Translations under genes and position numbers: made by a program
Shown here: one piece after another, positions 13,606-28,600 of the stretch
How positions within the stretch are numbered: the first letter of the stretch is position 1
Layout of the letters: each line of letters begins with the position of its first letter
The notes under the pieces: generated by a model
Seen by the model: the letters and a program-made list of their open reading frames with translations, nothing else
Told to the model about the DNA's origin: nothing
Database searches by the model: none
Source of the DNA: Siphonodentalium dalli
Taxonomy: Eukaryota; Mollusca; Scaphopoda; Gadilida; Siphonodentaliidae
DNA: 64,000 nucleotides
NCBI GenBank assembly: GCA_032622095.1
Contig: CP136069.1
Coordinates: forward strand, 66,671,319-66,735,318
Direction of reading: 5' to 3'

Positions 13606-16600
13606 CCAGAATAGCTGAATCAATACTCAGAATGGATCTCACAAAATGAGGCAATGCTCAGTGCGGTATGACCGACTTGACAGTATTTGGAGCCCGACCG
13701 CGAGACCCAGGGGAGATATGAGAAACCGTTGGGCCCAGACCAATGGGGGGACCAGGGATACACCAGGAAAACATGACTGAGTTGAGCACTGGAAATCATG
13801 ACCCTGGAAAGAAAAAAGAAAAAAGATACACATAAGTGAGGGGACCAAGATGGAAAGATTGCCGGCCTCTGGTACACCAAGCCAAGGAACTGGAAATTGA
13901 AGTGTACGTGCAACCAAGGAGAGGAACTAATACCGCGAATGGAACACTGTCTGATCATACGGCCAATCTGTGATGCAATGAACCGGCCTGCATGGTTTCA
14001 AAATAAATGTGGAACTTAGATTAATATCATTCGTCAGGTGGTGGTATAGGGAACCCATACCGTAGGTTAGCAGAAAGTTACAAAAACTGTGATAACCCGC
14101 CAACTGGTATGCTCAAGCACCGATGGGCATGCGGCAATAATTGTGAAATGTCGCAAAGGTGAGAATCGGTAATCGCTAAATCAGATTAGAATTAGAATCA
14201 CGCCTGCCAAGTGATGTTAAACACTCGGCCCGAGTGATAACATAGAATTGGAAAATATTCTTGGTTCAAAGTCTGTGAGCACTGTGACAAAGACGATAAC
14301 AAAATGGACTACGTACATGACGCCTAGACACCAATGAAATGTCGATACGCTATAGGATGAAATCCTATGGTGTTAGGTGGTCACTGAAAGATACATCCCA
14401 AATCTAGAAGTAAAATTGAAAATGAGCGTAGTTCAGACGATAGTGTCTATGGAGCTGAACGGTCGATATTCATGATATGTTCGGCGAAGTGAGTAGAGCG
14501 CCAATTTCCCCTGTGAGATATAGCACCCGCATACTAACTTATCAGGTTCACACACACGATCAAGTCCATAATACGTCTAGGTTTGTCTCATAAAAGCGGC
14601 CTAATTGTTGAATAAAAATCTAACAGATTAGAAGGCCCAAAACTATAAAGACAGGTCTCAACAACACCTGGAATACCCCAACGGGATAAGAACGCAGGTG
14701 AGAATGGAGGCGAAAGAAACTGATTCAGGAGCAGTTCCTGAATGTGGCACATAGCCAGAGCAATGCGATATGGCAGAAAGCAGACTGACCGAGGAAACCT
14801 CAGAGTACAAAGAACGAAGGTAATATTGTACAAAACACTCAGTCGAATGAATGCCACTTGTCGGCGACTAGGAACAATAAGGTAGCCAAGGCAAGAAAGG
14901 GTGCAGAAAAACCGCTATGTGCCGTGACAGCATGAACCTGGATGGACTGAGACAGAACAAGCGGTAGATGCTGCAGAACCTCCATCGCTGCTCGTCGCTG
15001 CGAAGGTTGTGGGAGCTGCGACTACAAATAGAGGAGGCATGACCACCAACAGATTCCGAGCCTGCAGCGCAGGCTGTACCGAGTGGACAGAGGAAAATTA
15101 ATTGTTTCCTGTCTCTGTGATGGTTGTGGAAGCCGCGACTACAAATAGAGGAGGCATGACCACCAACAGACTCCGAGTCTGTAGCGCAGACTGTACCGAG
15201 TTGGCAGAGGAAAATCCATTGTTGACCGTCTCTGCGAAGGTTGTGGAAGCCGCGACTACAAATAGAGGAGGCATGACCACTAACAGACCCTGAGCCTGCT
15301 GCGCAGACTGTATCTAGTTGGCAGAGGAAAATCGTCACACGTTGGTTTTTGTGCTTGATATGTGGGCCCCAAGACAGGCGTACTTCTCTGCGGATGGCTC
15401 AGGAGGCCACGACCAAGAAGGAGGAGGCATGTCCCGCAACCGACTCCAGCGGAGGCTCCATGTGAATGGAGGAAACAAGAGAATGGCGCTGTTTGTTCTT
15501 CCTTTTTCTGTGCTGTTAGTATCGTGCTGGTAATGCATGCAAAATTGTGCGCAATTGTTATCCTAAGACCGAAGGACTGACCCATCCGAAATGACCATCG
15601 GGGAAGGGCACTCTCGGATGGGCATGGCGAACTCGGACACGCATCAAACGCTGCCAAATCCAGGAGATGTTGCGACAGCACGTCCTCGTCTCTGAACAGC
15701 ACCGTCCGTCCCGGAGAGGGGGGGAAGGGGCAAGTATCCCGACCAGTCACCTGGTTTGATGAGGCAAGAAATTCTGGAGCCTCGGAAAGGAAACTAAGTC
15801 AAAGTTCTGGCCTAGGAGCCCAAAAGAGGCCAGAAACTGTACAAAGCAAGGCCACACTGGTGGAGGAAAGAACACAGGTGAATAATAGGGATACATACCC
15901 ACCCCAAAACCGGGAGGGGACGGATGCCGCAAAAAGACGTTGACGAATGGAGGACAGGTCAGAACCCGTGCGGTCAAATCCCCTGGAGTGGAAGCAGTGG
16001 CAGTTGACACATTGAACTGCGTAGGCAGGCAATGTGCCGAGGTCACCGGGGCTTGCCAGCTAAACGGACCACTGATGTGGTAGCTGTAGCAAGTGGCCGG
16101 CTGGTGCAGCGATGGTGCGAACCCGGCGGAACCGGAGGCAGGACCAAGGGCAGCTGCACTTGGACCACCATCGCTGCCCTTCTCTGCGGGGGTTATGGAC
16201 GCCGCGACCCTGAGGGAGGAGGCATGTCCACCAACCAACTCCAGCGGAGTCTCCAAGTTAATGGAGGATGCAAGAGAAGGTGCCACGTCAGCAGAGGTGC
16301 CACGATCATTGAACTTGATAATCGATAGTCAATACTAGATTAGAATCGATGAAGCGTATCTAATAGCAAGGACAGAGGAAGTAGTGCATAATATTCACAT
16401 GTGCATAATTTGTATCAGAAACCACCGAGACTGTCCTTCCCATGACAAAAAAATATAGTTTTGTTGATTAGAAGGGTGTAATCGCACCGGTAATATAATT
16501 GTAAGTTGGGGTTATCTCAAATCAAAGGTCATTGTGTGATATACCCAAGTCCACTGACAATTTCACATGCCCATAAATTAACGGAGAATGGGAAATGTGC

Positions 16601-19600
16601 TAAATATATCTTCACATATTTTAATATTGATGGTGACCAGGTGGACAAGTGCAAATGGTGAACACCCGTGAATAGAAAATTGCGAGAGCAATCGTTACTG
16701 ACTCGTGCGAAGGAAAGCCGGTAATTAGTAATGAGCACAATGCGTTACCAATATCTTTGCGCGATCAATGATCGTTAACCTGTCCGTTGGATATTAAACT
16801 GTAAAACAGGGTATCCAAATATGTCCAGTACTTTTCGACATCCGAAATAAAGAACTCAGAGTAATCGCAGCCGAAAATGGTCATCGAATATCGGCCGTAT
16901 CAACATTTCATTGATTATACGGTTAATCGTGGCACCCCTACCTGTCGGAGGGAAATAACATTACGAAGTTTTCATCGGAAAAGCATTGAGCCTTATGTTC
17001 AATGTAGAGAGAAGAGGCAAGCCACAATGTGGCTATTTTATCTAGCATCCGTGAGGAAAATTATTGTAAAATATTGTAAAGTAAAATATTGTAAATTATT
17101 ACTTCTAATACATTTGGATAGGATTTTGTCAGGGACCAAACTCCAAACTGGAGCTTAGTGGAGACGACAACACGATATTACATCCGGAGCAGTGTTAAAA
17201 AATCCCGACGAGAACCCGAAAGACTCGAAAGAGCATCGGTTTGTTTTATTGAGTATTGTTTTATGCAAACAAAAACGATATTTGGTCGAAGTGATTCTCG
17301 TAAAGAAAACAGAATTGAAATATTTGTTAATGAAAATATCCACCCACGGACTACTGTCATTAATAAGACAGTATTGTAGAATAAAAGATTGTTGAACAAT
17401 TGTAAAACTGAAGTGCGAAAATTGGAAAACACGTGCGTTGTGCACGAAATTAGGCAACTGCGTGTTGTCGTTCGCAATAGCATAAAGAGAAACGTTCATG
17501 AGAAATGAACAGATAAAAAATGCGACTTATCTTGCGTCTAGAAGAATTAAAAAATGAATGAGGTCTTGTCTTTCCATCGCTGTTATAGTGAAAGGACTCG
17601 CATGATTGGTCCAAATAATATATCGCCATTAATTGGCATTTGTCAAGTGCGCGTACTCGAGGTATTGCGTACCGATTTTTTTTTTACGACTTCTAGATTT
17701 CTTGCAAGCAAGAATACATAACCATTAGTTTCAGTGTCCAAGATATATTTGAAGGAGATACACCAGTATGAATAAACCGAGGTCTTTTTTTTTTTTTTTT
17801 TTTTATAAGTACAGAGCTCTCAATTTTTTATTGCATATTCCGAATCGGACGAGTAATCCTGACTCGAATATACCGCCTAAACATCTTTTTACCCAGGACT
17901 TTCCGCGTTACGGGATACGGAAATATTGCAACTATTTTTCCTGCCAAATCCAAACCGGGTGATTAAAGAGCAAGATAATGTCGTAGCAGGTACGTTGACA
18001 TACTTTATGTACGTCCCAGAAGTTTGACGGCTATACTATAAATGTAACATGCCCAACGGAGAATGCGTGTCAGTGTGGGTTGAGACTTTAGGAAAATTCC
18101 ACAAAAATTGCAAACGGGGGGAAATTCAAACATCGAGATAATTTTTTTTACGAGTACATCTGATGGCTAGTGTTCACGCGCATCCAGAGGGCGATTTTCT
18201 AATTTTCAGATGGAACGGTTTACTCGTGACAACGCTATATATCATAAATATGTATACTTCTGTAGTCTATCACTTGCCGATTTTTAGCCCCAAATCCAAA
18301 CGGGCTAATGTAGGAGCGAGTTTAATGCGGTGGTACGTAAGTCGGTATACTGTAGGTATGCCTCCAAAATTTGACCTCTCTAATATAAACGCAACCTGCT
18401 CAAGGGAGTGTTTGTGTCGGGTGGGTTCAGATTTGGCAAATACCACCGAAGATCAAATGGGGAAAATTACTCCGAAAATCATATATTGAGATAAAAACTT
18501 TTCGATGGATGGATGTGATAAGTAGTATCTAAACGCAAGATTGGTACACTTTTTAATGATTTATATTGAACGGTTTAACCCTGGTAGCGTATAACGTTGT
18601 AACGGGTGATATATATTACTCAAATTCAAACCCTCTATTCATGACGCAAATTCAAGAAGCAAGGCAAATTCAAGAAGCAAGGCAAATGCATAAATATGCT
18701 CACCGATATACTATGTAGGTATGTCCGCTCTACTGTAAAAGTATCCTATTGTCACAATTTGACCTGTCCAAAACTCCCCGGACAAAAGTTTTCCTAGGTA
18801 TCAAATTTCGTCGAGATCCGTTCGTTTTACCCGATTTGACCTTGAACTGATCATTTTGAAGGTCAATGTCAGGTCGGGGTCACGACTTGACTCGCCCAAA
18901 AGACTCCCCGGACAAAAGTAACCCTAGGTATCGAATTTCGTGGAAATCCGTCAGTTTTACCTGATTTGACCTTCGAATGCCTTTTTGAAGACCAATGTCA
19001 GGTCGGGGGTCACGATTCGACCCTTCCAAAACACTCCCTGGACAAAAGTACCCACATTTATCAGATTTCGTCAAAATCCGTCCAGCTGTTTTCCCGGCCA
19101 TAGCTGACAGACAAACAGACAGACAGACAGACAGAAGTACCAAAATATATATTAAATTTAGAAATGTCAATGCAAGTCCACCATCGGATAGTAAGGCACC
19201 AATATGCATTCGCACGAAGGGGAACACACATATATGCATAACACTCACATGGGATGGGATGGAATACCATGGAAGTATATCTGATTCCATGGAATCTGAC
19301 CTCTAGTTAATTACTTAGTATTTTGAAATAATTATAACTGTATTATTAATTTTGTTAAAAGTAATTGTAACTGTAATTATTACTTCTGGTAATTGACCCA
19401 TCCCTTGTGCTGATTGAATAATGTAAGCTCTAATTGCAACAAAGATGTTTCTGACTTACTCTTAACCCTTAACAGCGAGTGAGTACATCATATATGACGT
19501 CAGATACGTGGGTGAATATATTTTGGAAATAAATTGAGTAGTGTTAAACAAATAAATTGTAAATACAAAATTAATATTGTTTATTACTGTTTTAGTACTT

Positions 19601-22600
19601 TTTCCCTTTTGTTCAGTTGCTATATCCCCTAATTTGCAGATGATAAAATGCATAATCAAGGCGGCTAATGGTTGAACAATACCAACTTCAACTATGAAAC
19701 TTCAATCTGATACTATGTCTCCCATAGCATTTGAGACCTCAGCAAAATTAGGTCCCCAAAGGATGAAGTTGGTGATACTAGCCAGCCATGCGAGATATGG
19801 TCACTAAATTGACCCTCTGGGGACCTCATTCTGCAAATGACAGACACACAATTTCCAGACTTGATTATACATACAGTCGCATTTGTTCTCTCGTATCTGC
19901 CTGAAGATAGTATGATTTCGCTTTGAACTTCTCCAGCTTGAAGCAGTTATCTCTCTTTGAGTCCAGGTAGCAGAAAATCGTATAGTTGATCAACGGTATT
20001 GCTCCAAGTGGAGTTTGAGCCTGTAAAACAAAGACAATATAATCTGATTTTCTGAATAAAATTGTTGTGTTAACGCCACACATAACAATCAAAACTTCAA
20101 ATTTGGAAGGTTTTAGTTTTACAAATGAGCGGAAATAGGCATTCAAAATCAGTCAAAAACATTAAGTCCATTCTCTGCAGAAGAAATTATAACTAAATTT
20201 CAACTTCAGCTTATAGTGTAGGCAGTCATTGTCATGTTGGTTGAAATTAATAAATTTGGGCATTGGATGAATATGCATGGAAGGGGTAGCATCACTAAAT
20301 TCACCCTCTGGGGACCTCATTCTGCAAATGTCTGGCACCATATTCTCAGACCTGGTTCAGACTATTAAACATGTAAATGTTCAATATTCTGGGTTCATTC
20401 AGACAGTGTTTAGTTTAGTGCGCCAGTCATTTGCAGAATGAGGTCCCCAGAGGGTGAATTTAGTGACACTATCCTGCATAGCGGGCTAGCATCACTAAAT
20501 TCACCCTCTGGGAACCTCATTCTGCATGGCCTCATCTGCTATGAGAGACATAGACTCAGATTGAAGTTCCCAAATGGTGAATATTGTGATGTACACCCAT
20601 TGGGAACCTCAATTATGCAATGTGTCGTCTGCCAAGAAACTCAAATAAAAAATAAATAGAATCTATGTGAAGAAGTTTCTGTAGAAATTTTATAATAAAG
20701 ATACTTTCGAGAGAAGATGAGGCCTATAAGCAGAATGAGGTCCCCAGAGGGTGAATTTAGTTATGCTAGCCTGCTATGTAGGATAGCATCACTAAATTCA
20801 CCCTCTGGGGACCTAATTCTGCAAATAACAGGCGCACTAAACTCGTGCTTGATAACTTCAGACTTAGCTTACCGTTTCGTTTTTGTAGTAATACAGCACA
20901 TTATCCTGCCTAAGGATGAAGAATCGTTTGGACCAGTATTTCATGAGAGAATTGTAGCTGAGTTTGTGCATGTATCCCTGCATCACGGGAGCTTGTAGAT
21001 CACGTGATTCTTGCACGTCACAGATGCCGATCTCCAGAGTCAACTTTTGATTATCTGAAAAATTTATTATCATTAGTATCCCCGCATGGCGGGAGATTGA
21101 TGATTTGAAGAAATATGTTTATTTTTAACTCTTGACAATTGAAGACTGCCAAATTAAAATAAGAGATTCTAATTAGTTCTTATCGAGGATTAATTACAGC
21201 TTTTCTCATCTGATTAATTAACAACAACATAAAATGAATTCCATGACATATTGCTGTGTCTCTTGTGATTTCATGAAGAATGTGTGGTGTTGATTGGTCA
21301 CTGATAACCTTATATTAATGAATGAAGAATAAACATATTATATATTGAGCAAAATGTTTTCATGCCAATCTTCCATTATTATGGTAGCGTATTAGTGCCA
21401 CATGCAAACATATCCTAATATATATTCAACTTTAAAAGCTATCTTGTATATACACAACTTAGCTATCTTGTATATACACAACTTAGCTATCTTGTATATA
21501 CACAACTTAGCTATCTTGTAAATACACAACTTAGCTATCTTGTATATACACAACTTAGCTATCTTGTATATACACAACTTAGCTATCTTGTATATACACA
21601 ACTTAGCTATCTTGTATATACACAACTTAGCTATCTTGTATATACACAACTTAGCTATCTTGTATATACACAACTTAGCTATCTTGTATATACACAACTT
21701 AGCTATCTTGTATATACACAACTTAGCTCAATGTGCAGAGAATTCATGAGCCGATCACTGACTCGAACAACTGACCTGAAACTCTCTATTTGACTCTAGT
21801 TTTAAAAATTGAATAACAAGTAATTTAATTTAATCAGGATGTTTTCTGTTAAAGTTGACATCATCAATGACATTGTCAATGTAATCTGTTTTTATTGTTC
21901 AAGGACACAAAACACATTTTTGATTGAACATTTTGAAATCTTCAGGATTTTGCTGTATTTTCGCCAAAAATATCAATAAATCGAGATATGTTCAAAAATC
22001 TATGCAATTTAACCTAATCCTTGTTAAATTTCAATACATTTTTTTAAATGGTCGGTTCATCAAGGTTCTATTTTAAAGGCCCACTTAATTTTTGAATGCC
22101 CAGATCACAATATACACAACATATTCCATATTATATACCATTTGGAAGAGGAACCAAAAATATATATATTCCACCAGAATACGGAACAGCTGTGGCCTAT
22201 GAGTGTCCACAAGTGATAGAGATTCTCAGATTCACCCCAAGACTTCCCCTGTTATTTACCCCAGAATGCATCATAATTCCCAACTAAGAGACAGAGTTAT
22301 TCCACTTCCATTGAGAATAATAGACTGGCAATACAGACCAGATTGAAATTAAGCACATAACACACGTCGGTACCTTGACAAAAACAACATGTTCATAGTT
22401 TATTCGACTGGATAGTTTGATAATACAATGTTTTGGAGTGTCCTCTTTCACATGGCATATAATATTGAATATATTGTGTATAATGTGATTTGGGGATTCG
22501 AACATTAAGTGGGCCAAATCACAATACAGGTTACCCCAGGTACATTAGAAATGATCGCCCTTACTTGATTGCATCAATTGGACGATATATTCATGTGTTG

Positions 22601-25600
22601 ATTCCAGGACGCTGGCACCATTCACAGAAATCACAATCTGCCCTCGACCCACACCATTTTTCTCAGCAACGCTGCCTAGAAAGTTAATTGGTTGATGTAG
22701 TCTCAATCGATTAACCATTTCATGACAGAAGCTGCACTGGTGCAGCATTAAAGATCCTGTATCAGTGCATTATCTTATATATGCGAGTCTCCCATATATA
22801 AGAGAATGCACTGGCTTACACGGTCAAGGTAAATATTGTTAGGCCAATGCATTCTCTTACATTAGTTATATATGCGAGGCTCCCTATGGGAGACTCACAT
22901 ATATAAGAGAATGCAATGGCACAGGGTTTTCGCAAAATTTCAGGAAGCTCTAGTCATGAAATGGTTAACCCTTTCTATATGAAAACGATTCTCCCACTCA
23001 ACTATAAAAGTATACATTGGAATGGTATATTGTTTATTTGGAGGGGTTTTCAGGAAAAATAAGCAGATAATAGCAACCACCAAGGGTGCTTATACCTAAG
23101 ACAGGTGAATGACGTCATATAATTTTTTCTATATCCATCAGTGATTTTTCAAAATCGCGGGTATAGATTTTTGAGAAATTGTCACGTTACTTCCGGTTAG
23201 CAACCGTGTGGAGATTTCAAAAAACGAGGAATTGGAAATGAAGCATCGCGATAAAAATGAAAGTAACTACTTCACAACTTACGAAGAATTCACATGTGAT
23301 TTAAGTCTATTAATATCATTTAGACCAATTTCGTTGGTCAGCTTAATGCAAATGAAAAATGAAGAAGTCATGACGATAATCGAGACAAGATTTTACAATC
23401 CACGACATGTCTTGTCAATTTGGCATGTCGTCTCCGTCATGACCACTGCATGATATTACATAAATTATTCTTAGCATTATGTCGCCGAAAAAAAGTTAAA
23501 TTTGAGGCACATCATGTGTGGTTGCTCCACTACGTGTCACGTATGATTCATATTAGAAGTGCAGAAAGAGTCCTAATTATTGGAGGTAAATGTTCAGATA
23601 ATAATATCAACAAATGACATGTGGTTGTTTATTGAACTTACTATCTGAACATTTCCTGTGTGACTACTCATCAATGAGTATTTAGTATAGAGAGGGTTAA
23701 ATCCAGAAGGGGCCGATTATCTGGAATTTTATTATATTTATATAATTGTGAATCATATCATTTTGAACTTGAGATCCAAATATGAAGAAAAATATACTTC
23801 ACATATATACAAGTTTGTCGGTCTAGATTTTATGACCAGCTCAGGTGCTATGTTTCAGTGATTTAAAACCTAAAATTTCTCTCTACTTTATCCCCCCCCC
23901 CAAGTGAAAACTTTGAACACACAGTACACCGCTGACATAAATTAGAGGTGGGACTAAAGATATCCCCTGCAGTGCACTTGGTCTACATTAACCCTTTCAT
24001 GATGGGAGCTGCGCCGGTGCAGCATTAAATATCCTGTGCCAGTGCATTTCCTTATATATGTGAGTTTCTCATAGGGAGCCTCGCATATATAAGAAAATGC
24101 ACTGGCAGACAAGGTAAAGGTAAATATTGTTAGGCCAATGAATTCTCTTATATATATATTGGCCTAACACTATTCACCTTGACCTTGTAAGACAGTGCAT
24201 TCTCTTATATATGCGAGGCTCCCAATGAGAGACTCACATATATAAGAGAATGCATTGACACAGGGAATTCACAAAATTTCAGGAAGTTCCAGTCATGGAA
24301 GGGATAATAAAGATATTGGGACATTAAGAATATACCCACCAGGTATTACTTCTGTTATGATAGCAGGGTGACTGTCTAAAATATGAAGACCAAAATCTTC
24401 ATCGTCTTCAGTCTTCTCAAGAACCACTGTCTTCTCTTGATCTGAAAGATAAGTAAAGGTGAATCAATGTTCTTGATTGTTCATGTATTTTTTGCGATAC
24501 AGTAACGCCCTAAATAATCGACTCCTTAACCACAGCAGAATAATGGGTAATTTTTTCAGGATTTACTCGGAAATATGGCTTGTTGCCATTCATCGGAAAG
24601 CTCTCACTGAGTGCTTTCCAATGAATGGCAACAAGCCATATTTCTGAAAATTACCCATAATTCTACTGTGGTTTAGGAGTCGATTATTTAGGGCGTTACT
24701 GTATATGAATTCCAGCAACTTTTGAAGGATTCATCCAGCAGTGAGACAGCTGTGTTCAGGCCTGATAATACAGTGCTGGACATTGCAGAATGAGTGAATT
24801 TAATAATGCTACCCCACACAGTGGGCAAGCATCACCAAATTCATCCTCTGAGGACCTCATTCTGCATGGCCTCATCTGCTACGGGAGACCTAGACTCAGA
24901 TTTAAGTTCCCAGATGGATTGTATTGTGTAAATGAAATTAATTTCATTTCAAACATTTCTNNNNNNNNNNNNNNNNNNNNNNNNNNNNNNNNNNNNNNNN
25001 NNNNNNNNNNNNNNNNNNNNNNNNNNNNNNNNNNNNNNNNNNNNNNNNNNNNNNNNNNNNGGTACGAAATAGCTTAAGTACCTTTTTGAATCATTATTAT
25101 TGACGTAGCAGGTCAAGGTCATTTGTTCACTTGTTATGTATATAAGCAAGTGGGGACACAGTCAAGATCTCTTTTTCATCCTCTTACAAGATTCGAGGGG
25201 TGTGACCGAGCAGCGGGGAGTGAAAATCCCAATTTGGGAGGGACCTGTGAGTTCAGTGTGTAAGTATCTTATAGGGAATATGTATTTTCTATTGAAAATG
25301 TTATATTCCCTTCAAAGATACGTTACACACTGAACTACATGGTAGAATCAACTCATAGGAGGAGGCTGCGAGGAATGAGATACTATTGTATTGTAGTTAA
25401 GAGTAATTATTTTGAACCTTCTGAGTAGCAACAAATGGATCCAAAAGGTACCGATTTGCAAATTTTATTGATGGTACAAGGTAGAGTGGAGAAAGTGGAA
25501 GAATGAGCCCATTGGCTAAATCTCTGCACCTCCACCCCCCCCCCCCCCCACCTTTTGGTTCTGAAGTCAGACAAACCTGTAATTGTGAAATCTCCCCAAG

Positions 25601-28600
25601 GTCATATGCAGGTACATGCATGTGCCACCTCCTCCCTGGAGTAAGCTGGTCATATGCAGAAAGCATAGACCACCCTGCTCCATGGTATGTGACTGAACGA
25701 ACCAAGATATCCCAACGTTTCGACACCAGAGGAAGGAAATCTATTGTTACCTGAATGGTCAATCTGGATGCAAAACGAGGAAGTGGCAACTGTAAATACG
25801 ATTAGAAACAAACCACCAAGTCATGTATGGTGAAGAAAACCCAGAATTAAATAGCCACCGCATCATGATTGTAAGGTTTGCGACCTACTGGCAGTAACGG
25901 TGTCTAACTCTACCAACTGATTAAAGCGCAAAAGAAGTATTTTCTGACTGACCATCAAAATGACAGTATTTAACTTCAGTGACTTAATACACCGGACAGA
26001 GGCCATATTCCGTCCGACAAAACCCATGATGGGTAGTTACTATAAGTCTGGAAACTGGTAACAAAAACCCCAGGTAACTAAGTCCATGAAGAGCGTTATA
26101 GGACTTGGAAATTCCCAAAATGTTTTCTGGTATCGAAACAATCGAGAAGAAAAAGTTCGGAGAGTCCTGAGTTGTAACTACCTCCACAGCCTGTCAATCC
26201 AATAGTGTATGCAGTTACACGTACACTTGATTCAAAGGAATACTTTGCAGTCTGCATGTAACATATTAGAAAATGTGTAGAAGGAGGAGACCCATCATGA
26301 TGGAACTACTTCAAACAGTCTGAAAGAAGGAACAGGCCATGGATGATTAAGGTCCCAAAAACAACCAGACTGTTGATAACAAGAAGATTGTGTCTGCTTG
26401 TTATTCACTGATTGTTCTTAACAGCCGAAGGGCCCGGGTCCATGAGCAGTTATTGTTTTTAGCCCACCGCAACGACCAAGGAGAAAGCATATACTCGGTC
26501 GACATGAGGTCGAGGAGGTATGCCAGAGGTGTGAACAGAAGGCAAAATTTACCGAAGACCAGTCACATGTGTGTATGGTCGGACGGTTGTCTGCCGCTCA
26601 TACAGCGAGGGCCCGGACCCTAAGTCCTCCCCGCGGGCAGAGACTTTGTCACCAACAATGATTGTCTCATGTGCGCCGTTAGACGAATTGCCCGTCTGTT
26701 TGAGTAATGCAAGACAGCATGTCAAAAAAGGAGCACTGAGTACAGTAATGCCCGATTCCAGAGGTGCCACGACTATTTATTTTGATAATCGACAATCGGT
26801 CATCAACAATAGACTATAATCGATTAATCGTACCTAACACCAACAGTGGAAGTATTCCATAATATGGCCTATTGGCTTGGTGCTGGGTAACTACAATGTC
26901 GCTGTTGTTTGAGGAATCGGCTCAGGACATGTTTACATTAATGAAGAGCATCACAAACCACTTTTATTGACCAACGAACAGAATGTATTCTATACCTGCA
27001 CAATTATCGGCCATGTTATGGTGAAAATATAATTTGTGAGTTCATTAGAACCTCCCAGGACCCAAATCGGAGGCGAGAAACTGCGTCTGCCACACCTCGA
27101 TGCCTTGCAATTAACTCTAGTTCTTTTTTAGAGACACAAGAAAAAACAGCAAGAGCTCTCCGAAAACCAAAGTGAGAATCAGGATTCGCATTGGATGGCA
27201 AGTAGCCCAGATAATTAGAATTGTAATCTAAATGTGGGATCGTCAGATCCAAGCAATGGAATTTGTTATCTTTAAAGTAAACAAGAGCATCGCTAGGGCG
27301 TGGCAAAATACGCCCTTTAGCCATTTCGAATTGTACTATCGCAAAATAAGATAATACTTTGAGCTTACATTTGAAGAAAATCTGATATACCCCTAATTTC
27401 AATGCCAAAATGTGGTCAAATTCTAAGTCGAAAAAATGGCCATAACTCATGTAAAAATAATTAGACAGAACCTATATTCAAACTTGGTCTGTAGTTTTAG
27501 CTGGGAAATACACATACCAGCTTTGGTTCAGCTCAAATAATCAAAACTGGAGTTATCGGTCGGAAACCAAAATGTTATGAAATTGGTCAAATTCTAAGTT
27601 GAAAAAGGGCCGTAACTCATGTAAAAATAACTGGACGGAACCCATATTCGAACTTGGCCTGTATCTTTAGCTGAGAAATACACATACCAACTTTGGTTCA
27701 GATCAAATAATCCAAACTGGAGTTATCGGTCGGAAACCAAAAATGTTAACAGACGGTCAAATTCTAAGTCGAAAAAGGGCCGTAACTCATGTAAAAATAA
27801 TTGGACGGAACCCATATTCGAACTTGGCCTGTATCTTTAGCTGGGAAATACACATACCAACTTTGGTTCAGATCAAATAATCCAAACTGGAGTTATCGGT
27901 CGGAAACCAAAAATGTTAAATGACGGTCAAATTCTAAGTCGAAAAAGGGCCGTAACTCATGTAAAAATATTTGGACGGAACCTATATTCGAACTTGGCCT
28001 GTATATTTAGCTGGGAAATACACATACCAACTTTGGTTCAGATCAAATAATCCAAACTGGAGTTATCGATCGGAAACCAAAAATGTTAACGGACGGACGG
28101 ACAGACAGACGGCTCGACAGACGGACGGACAGACTGATAACATAGTACGGCCTTTTTTCAAAAAGGGCGTATAAAAACTGAATAAACATGGCTGCATAAA
28201 GCCTGGGAAGAGACTTCGAGGTATGATTAATGTGCAGACTGTTTCCCCCCCGAACTGGAGCCAGCTTAAACCCTGACGTGAAGCTGAATCATACCGTGCA
28301 GCCAGTAGGGCAGTGGCGACATACTTGGTCACGACACAAATCCAGATACCTCACCAATATGACGACACCACACTAATGTTTCTAAATGAACACAATCTGC
28401 ATTGAACTACATGTTGAATGGGCAGATCAGTCAAATATAGATAGAATGAACCGAAACTTTGGATTACACTAGCCCAAGATCGGAGATATTACTTGATTCG
28501 TGTATTACCCCCCAAGACAGTTACTATGAACTGCCACAGCCCCAGTGGCTACACTGGCTACAACTCACCTCCCGTCAAAGAGCAAGCATTTTACGGCCAT

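Larger units (their letters stand above)
13066..17763. mobile_element. Long element E1 with inverted arms
   Basis: The right arm, 17551-17763, is the reverse complement of 12743-12957 (CTTGCTTGCAAGAAATCTAG, CCAATTAATGGCGATATATT). The interior holds GAGGAGGAGGCCACGAGGC, a poly-C tract, a 118-bp tandem module and CAGAGGTGCCACG followed by TGATAATCGATAGTC. These landmarks recur in the same order at 25.3-26.8 kb. No transposase frame was found. Confidence 0.6.

Noticed and set aside
15280-16286. Ser/Pro/Ala-rich minus-strand frames of 156 and 179 codons
   Set aside because: No motif, and overlapping open frames on the other strand, so probably composition-driven within E1.
21392-21749. Repetitive proteins LCIYKIAK and YIHNLAIL on opposite strands
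   Set aside because: Both are consequences of a 24-bp exact satellite.
27016-27450. 144-codon minus-strand frame
   Set aside because: It crosses the boundary of the AACAAGAGCATCGCTAGGG repeat, so it cannot be one ancestral coding unit.
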